64,000 nt of DNA from Sporomusa sphaeroides DSM 2875 (lineage in GTDB: Bacteria; Bacillota; Negativicutes; Sporomusales; Sporomusaceae), in assembly GCF_001941975.2 (NCBI RefSeq), contig NZ_CP146991.1, positions 2,634,501 through 2,698,500 on the forward strand. The letters are read 5' to 3'. Shown piece by piece: positions 44,491 through 53,690 of the stretch. How positions within the stretch are numbered: the stretch's first letter is position 1; every line of letters starts with the position of its first letter. Position numbers and translations under genes: made by a program. Below the pieces are notes generated by a model. That model made no database searches. It saw only the letters and a program-made list of their open reading frames with translations, and was not told the origin of the DNA.

Positions 44491-45186
44491 TTGGCAAGTG
44501 ATTTTGGACTAATTATTCGAACATTAATTACCTTGCTCTGTCTGCTTATCATTACGAGAATTTTAGGGAGAAGAACTCTATCTGAGTTAACCTTTTATGA
44601 TTTTGTCATTGGTCTAATTCTCGGTAATGTTGGTGCTGCAATTATTACAGACGGATTCAGTATTCGCGAGGGGATAATTGCTCTGGTTGTTGCAGCATTA
44701 TGGGCGTTGACCATGAATGTGTTGTCGCTAAAATTCATTCCCGCCCGTAAAATGATTGAAGCTGAACCGCTTCTGGTTATCAACGGGGGTAAAATCTTAG
44801 AAGGTAATCTACAAAAGCGATACTATAATATCAATGATCTCCTGGAACTGCTCCGGGAACAAGAGATATTCGATCCCAGTCAAGTCGAAAAAGCGCTGAT
44901 TGAATCAGACGGCCAGCTTAGTGTATTAAAAAAACCGGAATACCAAAGCCCGGCAATAAAAGACCTAAATAACGCCGGCGGCCAGGCCCCTGTAAGCCGC
45001 CTAACCGGTACAGAAGTTATAATTGATGGGAAAGTCATCGAACAGGGATTAGCCAAAAGCGGCTTAACACTGCAAAAACTAGAGTTCCAGTTGCTCAGCC
45101 TAGGCATCAAAAGTGTTGAAGATGTGATGCTGGCAATGTTTACTCCTGAGGGTAATCTATATGTTGATAAGAAAAACGATGCTTGA
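44491..45186 (+). CDS. DUF421 membrane protein (YetF-like)
   Basis: A protein of about 231 residues with three membrane helices in the first 90 residues and the family motif LSELTFYDFVIGLILGNVGA. The DUF421 cytoplasmic domain follows (LLVINGGKILEGNLQKRYYN, LLREQEIFDPSQVEKALIE). YetF-like proteins are common in spore formers; the function is unknown. The TTG at 44491 was chosen because GGGAGG lies seven bases upstream; a GTG ten codons earlier is possible. Confidence 0.87.
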   Translation: MASDFGLIIRTLITLLCLLIITRILGRRTLSELTFYDFVIGLILGNVGAAIITDGFSIREGIIALVVAALWALTMNVLSLKFIPARKMIEAEPLLVINGGKILEGNLQKRYYNINDLLELLREQEIFDPSQVEKALIESDGQLSVLKKPEYQSPAIKDLNNAGGQAPVSRLTGTEVIIDGKVIEQGLAKSGLTLQKLEFQLLSLGIKSVEDVMLAMFTPEGNLYVDKKNDA

Positions 45187-45220
45187 TTGTAAGGCGATTA
45201 ACCTATGTATTTTCAGCCAT

Positions 45221-45263
45221 AAAGTAATTAACCCGCAGCTTTATGCTGCGGGTTAATTACTTT
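45221..45263. terminator. Bidirectional terminator, 19-bp stem
   Basis: Arms 45221-45239 and 45245-45263 pair perfectly with a five-base loop; A and T tracts sit on the arm ends. It separates the convergent DUF421 and coat-protein genes. Confidence 0.85.
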
Positions 45264-45277
45264 ATCGGGTATGATTC

Positions 45278-45532
45278 TTACGAGGAAGAACTCATTAACT
45301 CCGATTTTACTTGCTGAATATCGTTTGGTGCAGCAGGAGCAGCCGGCTTGTAATACCCCTTTTGCATAGCAGTTTGAGCAAGCTGATACTGCCGCTGTTC
45401 ATCCTGGTTTCGCATTTGTTGAAAGGTTGAACGCAATTGAGAGTCGCCTGTTTCAGCAATTACATTAGCATAGGTCGCTAAACTGCCTTTTATCATGGCT
45501 AAATAATCATTAAGCATATCTTTATCATTCAT
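45278..45532 (-). CDS. Spore coat protein, CotF-like
   Basis: An 84-residue protein with the coat-F fold: MLNDYLAMIKGSLATYANVI, ATGDSQLRSTFQQMRNQDE-type four-helix segment, then a flexible Ala/Pro-rich end. CotF-related proteins are part of the spore coat. AAGGAGG lies 11 bases before the ATG. It follows a second coat-like gene by 16 bases. Confidence 0.8.
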   Translation of the reverse strand: MNDKDMLNDYLAMIKGSLATYANVIAETGDSQLRSTFQQMRNQDEQRQYQLAQTAMQKGYYKPAAPAAPNDIQQVKSELMSSSS

Positions 45533-45548
45533 GATCTGGCTTGCCTCC

Positions 45549-45734
45549 TTATTGTAAAAATGACATAAGTTTCTGTTTCGAGCTTCTGGCTGCTGTTGCG
45601 TCGGTTTGAAACATTTGCTTGAGCTGTGCATCAGTGCACTGCTGAGCGTATGCTTCCAGTTTATTGGCCACCGTTTCATGACCGCCAATCATGTGTCGTA
45701 AATGTTGAAGATCCATTTGATTTAATTGTGCCAA
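45549..45734 (-). CDS. Small coat-F-like spore protein
   Basis: A 61-residue helical protein (MDLQHLRHMIGGHETVANKL, then AYAQQCTDAQLKQMF) related to the N-terminal half of coat-F proteins. The TTG start was chosen because AAGGAG lies eight bases upstream. It leads the two-gene coat unit and is probably expressed in sporulation. Confidence 0.75.
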   Translation of the reverse strand: MAQLNQMDLQHLRHMIGGHETVANKLEAYAQQCTDAQLKQMFQTDATAARSSKQKLMSFLQ

Positions 45735-46027
45735 TGTTAACACTCCTTTCCATATATTTCACGATTATTATTAATTGAAATATTCTTCATTATTCAGGTA
45801 AAATAAGGTAATTCAAATCCCCTGTTTTTGGGCTCAAACCTGACGTGGTTTTTTATGAACCAAGCCACTTCCTAAGCGAGCGGCTTGATAGAATATTCAC
45901 CGATAATCCGCATAAAATCAATACTGAATATACTTTTTCCAATGACTTAATGTTTTACTTTCTTTATCTAAAGCTGTCTTTCCGGTCTAAGGGTTTATTA
46001 TTAGTATAAGAATTGGGAAGTGGTGTT
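45735..46027. other. Divergent promoter region of coat genes and DtxR gene
   Basis: An inverted repeat around 45850-45890 (GGTTTTTTATGAACCAAGCCACTT with GAGCGGCTTG) is weak. No other feature is seen. Promoters for both directions must lie here. Confidence 0.35.
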
Positions 46028-46528
46028 ATGAAAAGCGATTTCCACACCTTCCGCGGCTATCAACTACTCATTCAGCAACAGCAGGCTTTAACGCCAAGTA
46101 TGGAAGATTATCTGGAAATGATTTATCGTAACTGTGTAAAAGAAGGTCATGTCCGGATGAACCAGCTTGCCGATCAGCTTAATGTCCGCTCGTCTTCAGT
46201 GACGAAAATTGTACAAAAGCTGGCAGAATTAGACTTTCTTATCTATCGTCCCTATGGAATTATACAGTTGACTGAAAAGGGAACCACTATGGGCAAGTTC
46301 CTTTTGCAGCGTCATAATATGCTGAAAGACTTTTTAGAAAAACTGGGACTGACAGGTACCTTGCTCCAGGACACCGAAATGCTGGAACATCATGTCAGTT
46401 TGGAGCTTCTGAAAACTATCCGAATCTTTTTGTTGTTTTTAGAAAATCAACCGGCTTTTTTACAGGCTTTTACCGAATTTCGCCAAACACTGCCCAAAGC
46501 CACGCCGGCTATCGACCTTGACAACTAA
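46028..46528 (+). CDS. DtxR/MntR-family metalloregulator
   Basis: A 166-residue protein with the DtxR winged helix (TPSMEDYLEMIYRNCVKEG, then NQLADQLNVRSSSVTKIVQK) and the dimer/metal domain (LLQRHNMLKDFLEKLG, then EMLEHHVSLELL). It is a manganese- or iron-dependent repressor by family. The metal ABC operon lies convergently next to it. An inverted repeat before the binding-protein gene of that operon could be its site (inference). The ATG follows GGGAAG. Confidence 0.85.
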   Translation: MKSDFHTFRGYQLLIQQQQALTPSMEDYLEMIYRNCVKEGHVRMNQLADQLNVRSSSVTKIVQKLAELDFLIYRPYGIIQLTEKGTTMGKFLLQRHNMLKDFLEKLGLTGTLLQDTEMLEHHVSLELLKTIRIFLLFLENQPAFLQAFTEFRQTLPKATPAIDLDN

Positions 46529-46542
46529 TACTTAACCCCCTT

Positions 46543-47676
46543 CTAAACCTCATAGCCGGATAGCTGGCGGTATAATTTACTTTGCTGCACATAACTCCTG
46601 CCTTCGGCCGTAATTCGTATCTCATTTGCCTGTAATGCAGCGTATTGGTTTATAACCAGCCGGTCAAGCACCTTGTGGAAGAAAGATGCTTGCCATTGAA
46701 GTTGCTCTACAAGGTCATCTGCTTGCTCTTGCCCGCCCCCAGGTTTCCTAGCTTCAAGGGTTAATAGATGAATGAGCAACGCCAGACCGGCAAATTCATA
46801 TTTTTGCTGACACGACTGCCGGATTACCGCAATAATCCCTTTCCGGGGCGCTGTCATTATTACGGTAAAAAAAATTAACCCAGTCATTGTTGCCATGGAG
46901 CCGGCAATCGAGACATCCAGCCAAAAAGATGCCGCATAACCGGTCACCGCACTAAGGATACCGAAAAACACGCTGGCTAAAATCATATGCTGTAGTTTCT
47001 CTGTGATAAAATAGGCGGTAGCCGGCGGTCCAACCATTAATGCAACCACTAAGATCGCGCCAACGGCATTAAAAGCTCCTACCGCGGTTACCGAGACCAT
47101 TGTCATCAGCGAATAGTGGACTATGGCCGGCGAAATTCCCAGAACACCTGCCAGTATTGGATCAAAAGTAACCAGTTTCAATTCTTTGTAAAACAAACCG
47201 ATATAGCCGAGATTGAGGCTAAGAATGCAGGCCATAACATAGAGTGATTTGGGTCCGATATCAACATTATTTACAACTAACCGGTCAAACGGGGCAAACG
47301 CCAGTTCCCCTAGTAATACAGCGTCTGTGTCTAAATGAACGTCACCGGCATAGCGGCTGATGAGCAGCACGCCAATACTAAATAACAGGGGAAATACCAA
47401 GCCAATGGATGAATCTTCACTAATTTTTTGGACCTTTTGAATAAATTCGACCAAAAATACGGTCACAAGTCCCATCAAAGCTGCACCGATGAGTAACAAG
47501 GGCGAGTTCAAGTCATGCGTGATAAAGAAAGCGATAACAATTCCTAATAAGATGGTATGGCTGATAGCATCACTCATCATCGCCATTTTTCTTAAAATCA
47601 GGAATACACCTGGCAGGGAACAAGCGGCAGCGGTTACAATGGCAATATTCAATATTTCCAATTGCGCCTGGTTCAT
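46543..47676 (-). CDS. Metal ABC transporter permease (ABC-3) with C-terminal winged-helix extension
   Basis: A 377-residue protein. Residues 1-280 are an ABC-3 (MntC/ZnuB-type) permease with eight or nine helices (LRKMAMMSDAISHTILLGI, GAFNAVGAILVVALMVGPPA). The last 85 residues (LEARKPGGGQEQADDLVEQL to IRITAEGRSYVQQSKLYRQL) form a winged-helix-like extension, as in some MntC/MtsC permeases. AAAGGAGAG precedes the ATG. Its start lies inside the end of the partner permease gene with an overlap of 107 bases, which is long. Confidence 0.88.
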   Translation of the reverse strand: MNQAQLEILNIAIVTAAACSLPGVFLILRKMAMMSDAISHTILLGIVIAFFITHDLNSPLLLIGAALMGLVTVFLVEFIQKVQKISEDSSIGLVFPLLFSIGVLLISRYAGDVHLDTDAVLLGELAFAPFDRLVVNNVDIGPKSLYVMACILSLNLGYIGLFYKELKLVTFDPILAGVLGISPAIVHYSLMTMVSVTAVGAFNAVGAILVVALMVGPPATAYFITEKLQHMILASVFFGILSAVTGYAASFWLDVSIAGSMATMTGLIFFTVIMTAPRKGIIAVIRQSCQQKYEFAGLALLIHLLTLEARKPGGGQEQADDLVEQLQWQASFFHKVLDRLVINQYAALQANEIRITAEGRSYVQQSKLYRQLSGYEV

Positions 47677-48601
47677 ACGAATTCTCTCCTTTTGCTAAGT
47701 TTCCGGTATTGGAGTTTGCTTGCAGCCGCTTGCCTGTTTCTGCGAATTTGCGCCATAACCAGCCCCGCCTAGGAGCTGCCAGCAGGGAAATGATTACAAT
47801 ACAGGTCACCACGATAATAATGACCGGCCCTGTAGGAACCCGGGACCCCAGCGAACTGAGCATCGTCCCGATGATGCCGGCGGCTGCACCGAACAATGCC
47901 GACAACAAAGTCATAACAGACAAGCGATCTGTCCATTGCCTGGCGGCAACCGCCGGCGAGATCAACATAGCGCTCATCAATACCACCCCGACACTCTGCA
48001 AGCCAATGACAATTGACAACACCACCAGCCCGGTCAAAAAAACATCTAACAGCTTTACAGAAAATCCAAGACTTGCAGCATATTCATAGTCAAAGCACAA
48101 AATCTTGAATTCTTTCCAGAAAAGCAGCACCAATAGGAGCACAATAGCGGCGATACCCGCCATCATCTGGATATCACGGCTTAGCAGGGTCGCCGCCTGA
48201 CCGAAAAGAAATTTTTCTAACCCGGCCTGATTCGCGTTGGGCGTTTTCTGAATATAAGTAAGCAGGACCAGGCCAAAGCCAAAAAAGACTGATAGAGTCA
48301 TTCCCAGGGAAGTGTCATATTTCACCTTGGTATAACGTGAAACGGCTAATACAGCCAATGCAGCCAGCCAGCCTGACACCAAAGCACCAATTAGCAGCAG
48401 GGAGGTTGTTTTGGTATTGGTCAAAATAAACGCCAGACAAATACCCGGTAAAGCTGCATGGGAAATCGCATCGCCAATTAAACTGCGTTTACGCAGCACC
48501 TCATAAACTCCCAGAGTGCCGCTTAGCAATCCGAATATGGCTGACCCCAGGGCCACCGTCACAAAAGTATAGTCCAGGGTCAGTATGGCGGGTAATGTCA
48601 T
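47570..48601 (-). CDS. Metal ABC transporter permease (ABC-3)
   Basis: A 343-residue ABC-3 permease (LRKRSLIGDAISHAALPGI, SVGVVLMSAMLISPAVAARQ) with eight or nine helices up to about residue 285. The C-terminal tail of 60 residues is not membrane-like. Its last 36 residues are read from the first bases of the next permease in another frame and look like chance sequence (GNIEYCHCNRCRLFPARC). A lost stop or a frameshift near the end is possible. Confidence 0.85.
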   Translation of the reverse strand: MTLPAILTLDYTFVTVALGSAIFGLLSGTLGVYEVLRKRSLIGDAISHAALPGICLAFILTNTKTTSLLLIGALVSGWLAALAVLAVSRYTKVKYDTSLGMTLSVFFGFGLVLLTYIQKTPNANQAGLEKFLFGQAATLLSRDIQMMAGIAAIVLLLVLLFWKEFKILCFDYEYAASLGFSVKLLDVFLTGLVVLSIVIGLQSVGVVLMSAMLISPAVAARQWTDRLSVMTLLSALFGAAAGIIGTMLSSLGSRVPTGPVIIIVVTCIVIISLLAAPRRGWLWRKFAETGKRLQANSNTGNLAKGENSYEPGAIGNIEYCHCNRCRLFPARCIPDFKKNGDDE

Positions 48602-48636
48602 AGTATCACTTCCATTCTTATCTTCTGAACCATAAG

Positions 48637-48694
48637 TTCAGCAAGAGAGCGGGCAGTCTGCCTGAACCCAGGGCGCTGCGCGCTCCTTGCTGAA
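48637..48694. other. Intercistronic stem-loop in the metal transporter operon
   Basis: Arms TTCAGCAAG (48637-48645) and CTTGCTGAA (48686-48694) pair, with GAGCG/CGCTC extending the stem past a bulge. It lies in the 154-base gap between ATPase and first permease and could limit downstream expression. There is no T-run. Confidence 0.55.
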
Positions 48695-48755
48695 ATATCC
48701 TGTTCCCTGATTTACACCGGGAAACTTTTTTAGGCGTGGGAAACTTTGGGATATG

Positions 48756-49466
48756 CTAAGACCGATAAGTTAATTTAATGAGGTCGTCGGTAAATACATC
48801 CTCAATGGTGCCGCTGGCGATCAGTTTGACATTTAGCAGTGTGACCCAGTCAAAGTATTCCGGCACAGTCTGCAAATCATGGTGCACCACCACAACAGTT
48901 TTTCCTTCAGTCCGCAGCTGCTGCAGCAATTTTACAATTGTTTTCTCTGTTTTGGCATCTACGCCTTGAAAGGGTTCATCCATAAAGTAAATTTCTGCAT
49001 CCTGTGCTAATGCTCTGGCTAAAAAAACGCGTTGTTGCTGGCCCCCGGATAATTGACTTATTTGCCGCTCGGCAAAACTTTCCATGCCAACTTGCTCCAG
49101 CGCGCGCATTGCCAGTTGCCGGTCATAGTCCCGCGGACGGCGCAGCCAGCCTAATGAACCATAGCGCCCCATTAGAGTGACATCAAATACACTGGTGGGA
49201 AAATCCCAGTCAACACTGCCCCGTTGCGGTACATAGCTGACTTTTTTCCGTTGTTCCTGGTACGGTTTGTTCCAAAAGGAGATTCTCCCTGCCGCCGAAC
49301 GAACCAGCCCGAGTGCAGTTTTAATCAAAGTTGATTTTCCCGCACCATTAGGCCCCACAATTGCCATCAAAATTCCCGAAGGTATTTCCAGGTTGACATT
49401 CCAGATAACCGGCCGCTCCTGATAGGCGACTGTTAAATCTTCTATTTTTAACGCTGCTTCTTGCAT
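48756..49466 (-). CDS. Metal ABC transporter ATPase (MntB/ZnuC-type)
   Basis: A 236-residue ATPase: Walker A GPNGAGKST, signature LSGGQQQRVFLARAL, Walker B IYFMDEPFQGVDA. It powers the manganese/zinc-type importer with the two ABC-3 permeases and the TroA-like lipoprotein. AGGAGG precedes the ATG, eight bases after the lipoprotein gene. Confidence 0.92.
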   Translation of the reverse strand: MQEAALKIEDLTVAYQERPVIWNVNLEIPSGILMAIVGPNGAGKSTLIKTALGLVRSAAGRISFWNKPYQEQRKKVSYVPQRGSVDWDFPTSVFDVTLMGRYGSLGWLRRPRDYDRQLAMRALEQVGMESFAERQISQLSGGQQQRVFLARALAQDAEIYFMDEPFQGVDAKTEKTIVKLLQQLRTEGKTVVVVHHDLQTVPEYFDWVTLLNVKLIASGTIEDVFTDDLIKLTYRS

Positions 49467-49474
49467 AGGACCTC

Positions 49475-50422
49475 CTATTCCGCTAATAATGCCTTAACTA
49501 TGGTATTAATGTTGTGCTCAATCGTTCCGGTATAAGTACCTGTCGGAGTGCCTGATTCTCCTAATGAGTCGGAGAATAATTCACCGCCGATTTGCACCTG
49601 AAACCCACGCGCCTTTACTGCTTCCTGCAAAGCTTCAATGGTTTTTTTAGGAACAGAAGTCTCTACAAAGATTGCCGCAATTTTGTTTTGTACAATAAAG
49701 TCGGCCAACTCCCGCACATCGGCAGTACCGGCTTCCGCTGCCGTGCTGATGCCCTGCAAGCCTTTAACTTCAAAACCGTAAGCCCTGCCAAAATAGTTAA
49801 ACGCATCATGTGCGGTAATTAACACCCGGGACTGTTCCGGCACCCGTTTCGCTTGCGCCTGCACATAACTATGTAGCGCGTTCAGTTTGCTAATATATGC
49901 GGCGGCATTTTGCTCAAACTGCTCTTTATGAGCCGGTTCCAAAGCAATTAAGGCTTCTTTTACTTTTGCCACAGCCAACATCCAGTTTTGTACATCAAAC
50001 CAGATATGCGGATCGTAGTTTCCGTCAAACTCTTCAGATTCAAGCAATCTGGACTTGTCAAGCGTTTCACCTACCGCCAGCGTAGCAACTCCCGCCTTCT
50101 GCATTTGTGCAAACACATCGCTCATCTTCCCCTCTAAATGCAGACCATTATAAATAATTAAACGGGCTTTGCTCATTTTGTTAACATCCCCGGCGCTTGG
50201 TTTGTACAGATGAGGGTCGATACCTGCTCCCATCAACCCTTCCACAGTCACATAGTCACCGCCAATGACTTGCACCAAATCGGTTAACATCGTAGTTGTT
50301 GTAACGATATGAGGTTTAGCGTGAACAGACTGGGCTGACCGTTGACCATCTGAACCGCAAGCGGCTGTAAATAGCCCAGTAATAAGCAGGAGCACCAATA
50401 TCCAGATTGTTTTTATTTTCAT
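49475..50422 (-). CDS. Metal-binding lipoprotein of ABC transporter (TroA/MntA-type)
   Basis: A 315-residue lipoprotein with lipobox GLFTAACGS. The cluster A-I binding site is seen in GIDPHLYKPSAGD, DPHIWFDVQNW, the segment AHDAFNYFGRAYG and FVETSVPKKTIEAL. The three or four ligands fit manganese or zinc; which one cannot be told. It lacks the long His-rich loop of many ZnuA proteins, which slightly favours manganese. AGGAGG precedes the ATG. Confidence 0.9.
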   Translation of the reverse strand: MKIKTIWILVLLLITGLFTAACGSDGQRSAQSVHAKPHIVTTTTMLTDLVQVIGGDYVTVEGLMGAGIDPHLYKPSAGDVNKMSKARLIIYNGLHLEGKMSDVFAQMQKAGVATLAVGETLDKSRLLESEEFDGNYDPHIWFDVQNWMLAVAKVKEALIALEPAHKEQFEQNAAAYISKLNALHSYVQAQAKRVPEQSRVLITAHDAFNYFGRAYGFEVKGLQGISTAAEAGTADVRELADFIVQNKIAAIFVETSVPKKTIEALQEAVKARGFQVQIGGELFSDSLGESGTPTGTYTGTIEHNINTIVKALLAE

Positions 50423-50459
50423 TGATTACGAACCTCCTCAATTGATATGAAATTTTGTC

Positions 50460-50479
50460 TTGCAAGGTAATACTTGCAA
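50460..50479. promoter_or_regulatory. Candidate operator before the metal transporter operon
   Basis: A palindrome TTGCAAG-six bases-CTTGCAA lies 38 bases upstream of the binding-protein ATG. It is a plausible site for the DtxR/MntR-like regulator at 46028-46528, but the sequence does not match a consensus I can name. Confidence 0.4.
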
Positions 50480-50667
50480 TGATAAGTAGTTAAACGCAAC
50501 ACTCCTTATTGAATATTTGAGCCTGCAGGCCAGTTCTAATCGATACACCGGTAGAATATATTATGCGATTGGCTACAAATGGTTCCCGTGGCTAACATTT
50601 TGATAAACTTATTTATTTCCAGAAATACCGTACAGAATTGAAACCCTTTCCAGTAAAAATGTTGCCC

Positions 50668-50687
50668 ATATAAAAAGGGCTGTCGCA
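50668..50687 (+). repeat. Left terminal inverted repeat of the insertion sequence
   Basis: Pairs with 52533-52552; the core GGCTGTCGCA is identical in both ends. Confidence 0.8.
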
Positions 50688-50843
50688 AAATGCTTTTTGA
50701 AAAAAGCGCTTTGTGGCAGCCTTCTTTTCTTGAGCAGATAAAATCCAGGCGAAAAAGAATGAAAAAGGAAGTTCTTCTTCCGTTTATGGCCATAGCAAAA
50801 CAGAGGAAGCCCCTTCCCCAATAAAAAGGTCTATTTGTATTTG

Positions 50844-52445
50844 TCAGACTGCTTTGGGAATATGCAAGTAAGTTCCACAGCGACCACTTCGGATTTTGTT
50901 GTGGAGTTTGTTTAGGTTATACCCCATGCACAGCAATAGAAACTCGGTTTGCACCTTGATGCTGCCTCTCATAAGAAAACGCCGGAAGCCCATATCTTCT
51001 TTCAGTACACCGAAGGCTCCCTCCACCTGAATCGAGCGGTTCACGCGTAACAAAATACCTTCTTCACTTTGGATGCGCTCCTGCATTTCTTTGCGCTGCC
51101 TCAGAAAGGTTTTCGAGACATGCAAATTTTTGCTCCTCTCTTCCAGCGGCTTTTTGCTTGCTCCTTTGATGCATTGCGTTTTATGCTGGCAGCCTGCACA
51201 CTCTGTGCAAGTGTATACCGTTGTTGTGATGGCATAACCGGCCTTTGATCGAGTCTTTTTTTCATACGCTGCCTGGATGGGATGGCCTCCATAACAGCGG
51301 TAGCTGTCGCTTTCGGCATCATATGCCAGATTCTCTCTTCTGCCAATGTCGCTTTTGTACTTGCGGGTTTTGCTAGCCTCGTAAGTAGCCGGTTTGATGA
51401 AGGCTGTTTGCCCATTTTCTTCGCACCAGGTATAATTCTCTTCACTCTCAAATCCCGAATCGGCTACCGGCTTGGTATACCCCAGTCCCTGAAGCTTCTT
51501 TAGCATGGGGATCAAGCTCTGGCTGTCGCTTCGCTCCTGCGTAATGCTCGCAGCTACAATATATTCGGCATCCACTGCCAAGGTGGCGTTGTATCCTGGT
51601 TTTAACTGCCCATTTTTCATATGATCTTCTTTCATTCGCATAAAGGTGGCATCCCGATCTGTTTTTGAAAAGCTGTTTCGTTCCCCGAAGCTGTGGTTGT
51701 AGTCGTCATAGCTCTTCTGTCGGGCCAGGTAGTGTTCCACCATTTCTACCGCCCGCTGCAGTTCGCTTTTCCGTTGCCCCTTGCCGTGAACAAAGACAAT
51801 CTGTTGTTGGGTTTGCAGCGTCTTTAGCCGTTTGCGCAGCTTCTTCAAGCTTTGGGCCTTGATCGTTGAACCGATGGAAAAACGCAGCCCAAATTTCGCT
51901 GCCAATGCCGGCAGTTTCTCTTTCATTTTGGCTTGCATCTTTTGTTCCTGGGTTTGTGTCGACTTCTTCCAGACAAATGTGTACCGGTTGGCATTGGCCT
52001 CTAGTTTGGTACCGTCAATAAATACACTCGACAATGACAGTTCGCCTGCAGCGGCTAGCTGCTCGACAAGCTGAGCAAACAGGTCATCAAGTACTTCCGT
52101 TAGTCGTTCACTTCGAAACCGGGCGATGGTGGCGTGGTCGGGTGCTTTTTCTCGACCCAGCAAATACATGAAGTTAACGTCCCGACGACAAGACTGTTCT
52201 AGCTTGCGGCTGGAATAGATGCCGTTCATGTACCCATAGACAAGAACTTTAAATAGACGCTTCGGTGATCTCTCGATTCTCCCCATTCGGGAGTACGTAG
52301 TGTACAGTTTGCTATAATCCAGCCTTTCTAACACTGCGCTGAGTAACCGTACCGAGTCATCTTCTGGGATCATCTCGCCGATGTCCATCGGCAAGACTAG
52401 TTGATATATATTTGTGTCTGTTGTATAATTTGCTTGTATTTTCAT
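50844..52445 (-). CDS. IS1182-family transposase
   Basis: A 533-residue DDE transposase, full length. The N-terminal DUF772-type domain (LVLPMDIGEMIPEDDSVRLL, DVNFMYLLGREKAPDHATIA) is followed by the catalytic part with FIDGTKLEANAN (first Asp), ADSGFESEENYTWC (second Asp), a cysteine cluster (CTECAGCQHKTQC) and the C-terminal glutamate region RSIQVEGAFGVLKEDMGFRRF. The frame is intact, so the element may be active. The start at MKIQ is favoured over a 20-codon longer frame. Confidence 0.92.
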   Translation of the reverse strand: MKIQANYTTDTNIYQLVLPMDIGEMIPEDDSVRLLSAVLERLDYSKLYTTYSRMGRIERSPKRLFKVLVYGYMNGIYSSRKLEQSCRRDVNFMYLLGREKAPDHATIARFRSERLTEVLDDLFAQLVEQLAAAGELSLSSVFIDGTKLEANANRYTFVWKKSTQTQEQKMQAKMKEKLPALAAKFGLRFSIGSTIKAQSLKKLRKRLKTLQTQQQIVFVHGKGQRKSELQRAVEMVEHYLARQKSYDDYNHSFGERNSFSKTDRDATFMRMKEDHMKNGQLKPGYNATLAVDAEYIVAASITQERSDSQSLIPMLKKLQGLGYTKPVADSGFESEENYTWCEENGQTAFIKPATYEASKTRKYKSDIGRRENLAYDAESDSYRCYGGHPIQAAYEKKTRSKAGYAITTTVYTCTECAGCQHKTQCIKGASKKPLEERSKNLHVSKTFLRQRKEMQERIQSEEGILLRVNRSIQVEGAFGVLKEDMGFRRFLMRGSIKVQTEFLLLCMGYNLNKLHNKIRSGRCGTYLHIPKAV

Positions 52446-52532
52446 GTTCTTCACAACCTTGACTTTACAACAAAAAAATGGCTCCCGGCTACTGCCGGTT
52501 GCCATTTTTTTTGTTTTTCGGGGCTATCTTAG

Positions 52533-52552
52533 TGCGACAGCCTCTTTTATAT
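52533..52552 (-). repeat. Right terminal inverted repeat of the insertion sequence
   Basis: Reverse complement of 50668-50687 except for two adjacent positions. Confidence 0.8.
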
Positions 52553-52632
52553 CAGGAAGACGGCTGCTTTAGATGTGTAATGACTTATAGGTATAGCCGG
52601 ACGCTTTCCCTCCCAGTGGCAGAAGGTCGGCG

Positions 52633-53523
52633 CTATTTACTAGGTAACGCCAGAAGTTCTTGCAGTTTTTTAAGAAAAGCCCCTGCCGCTTTTGAGAACA
52701 CCTGATGCTTTTTCCATACTATATGCAGGTGTGCCTCTACGCGCGGCTCCAATGGTATAAAGCAGAGACTGCTCTTTTCGGTAGTATTCACCAGCTTGTC
52801 CAAGCCTAAGGCATACCCCACGCCTTCCTCAACCATAAGCGCAGCATTATAAATTAGATTATAGGTTGCTATGACATTCAGATTTTCAAGATTATTACCC
52901 AGCCATCCCGACAATTCATTACAGGCAAGCGCCTGTCTGGAGCAGATTATTGGTATGTCCCGCAAAGCTTCTGGTTTAATGTGGGCAGAAGCCGCCAACA
53001 TACTGTCTTTTCTCATAAGCAGCCCCCAGGTGTCTACTGCCGATAGGCTAATATAATCATATTTATCTATTTCTGTGGCTCCAATCAGAACACCAAAGTC
53101 CAATAGCCCCTTGTCCATCCGTTCGGTAACATCCTCGGCATTGCCGCTAAATAGGTGATAGCGGATATAAGGATATACCATCTGCATCTGTTTCACAGTT
53201 CGGGCAATCAGACGCATGGCATCTGTTTCACCACAGCCAATATAAACATCGCCGCTAATTACTTCATCCGATTGATGCAATTCTGCTTCAGTTTTATCTA
53301 CTAAGTCGATAATTTCCTGCGCCCGCTTACGAAGCAGCATTCCTTCTTCTGTCAAGGTGATTTTTCTATTCCCACGAATAAGCAAGACTTGACCCAACTT
53401 TTTCTCCAAATCCATAAGCTGTTTAGAAAGCGTAGGTTGAGATACATGAAGTGCTTTCGCTGCTCCGGTAATGCTTTCTTCCCTTGCGACCGTCAAGAAA
53501 TATCGCAACACTCTAAGCTCCAT
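52633..53523 (-). CDS. LysR-family regulator
   Basis: A 296-residue LysR protein: winged helix ITGAAKALHVSQPTLSKQLM and the effector domain from about 90 (VYIGCGETDAMRLIARTVKQ). The gene lies 80 bases from the insertion sequence. The divergent neighbour that it would usually control is now only a 21-codon stub (53691-53756). Ligand unknown. Confidence 0.88.
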   Translation of the reverse strand: MELRVLRYFLTVAREESITGAAKALHVSQPTLSKQLMDLEKKLGQVLLIRGNRKITLTEEGMLLRKRAQEIIDLVDKTEAELHQSDEVISGDVYIGCGETDAMRLIARTVKQMQMVYPYIRYHLFSGNAEDVTERMDKGLLDFGVLIGATEIDKYDYISLSAVDTWGLLMRKDSMLAASAHIKPEALRDIPIICSRQALACNELSGWLGNNLENLNVIATYNLIYNAALMVEEGVGYALGLDKLVNTTEKSSLCFIPLEPRVEAHLHIVWKKHQVFSKAAGAFLKKLQELLALPSK

Positions 53524-53690
53524 AAATCCACACCCCCAAAGTTCTTAGTGATAGTATACATCTTTCATCCATTCTTGCAAACTATGGGAGTGGATTCTTT
53601 ATAATTATTTGTTATTCATGCCTTACCAATCTATAATCAATTAAAAAGGTATAATCACCTCATGATGATTGCAGAGTGGAGTTATATACT

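Larger units (their letters stand above)
50668..52552. mobile_element. IS1182-family-like insertion sequence
   Basis: A single transposase gene is enclosed by 20-bp terminal inverted repeats (50668-50687 and 52533-52552) that read ATATAAAA-GG-GCTGTCGCA with two mismatches. About 155 bases of non-coding DNA lie between the gene end and the left terminus. The element is about 1.9 kb. No clear target duplication was seen. It lies in the gap between the metal transporter operon and a lysR gene and interrupts no recognisable gene. Confidence 0.85.

Noticed and set aside
50536-50821. Two small minus-strand frames at the left end of the insertion sequence
   Set aside because: They cross the terminal inverted repeat and lie in the non-coding end of the element.
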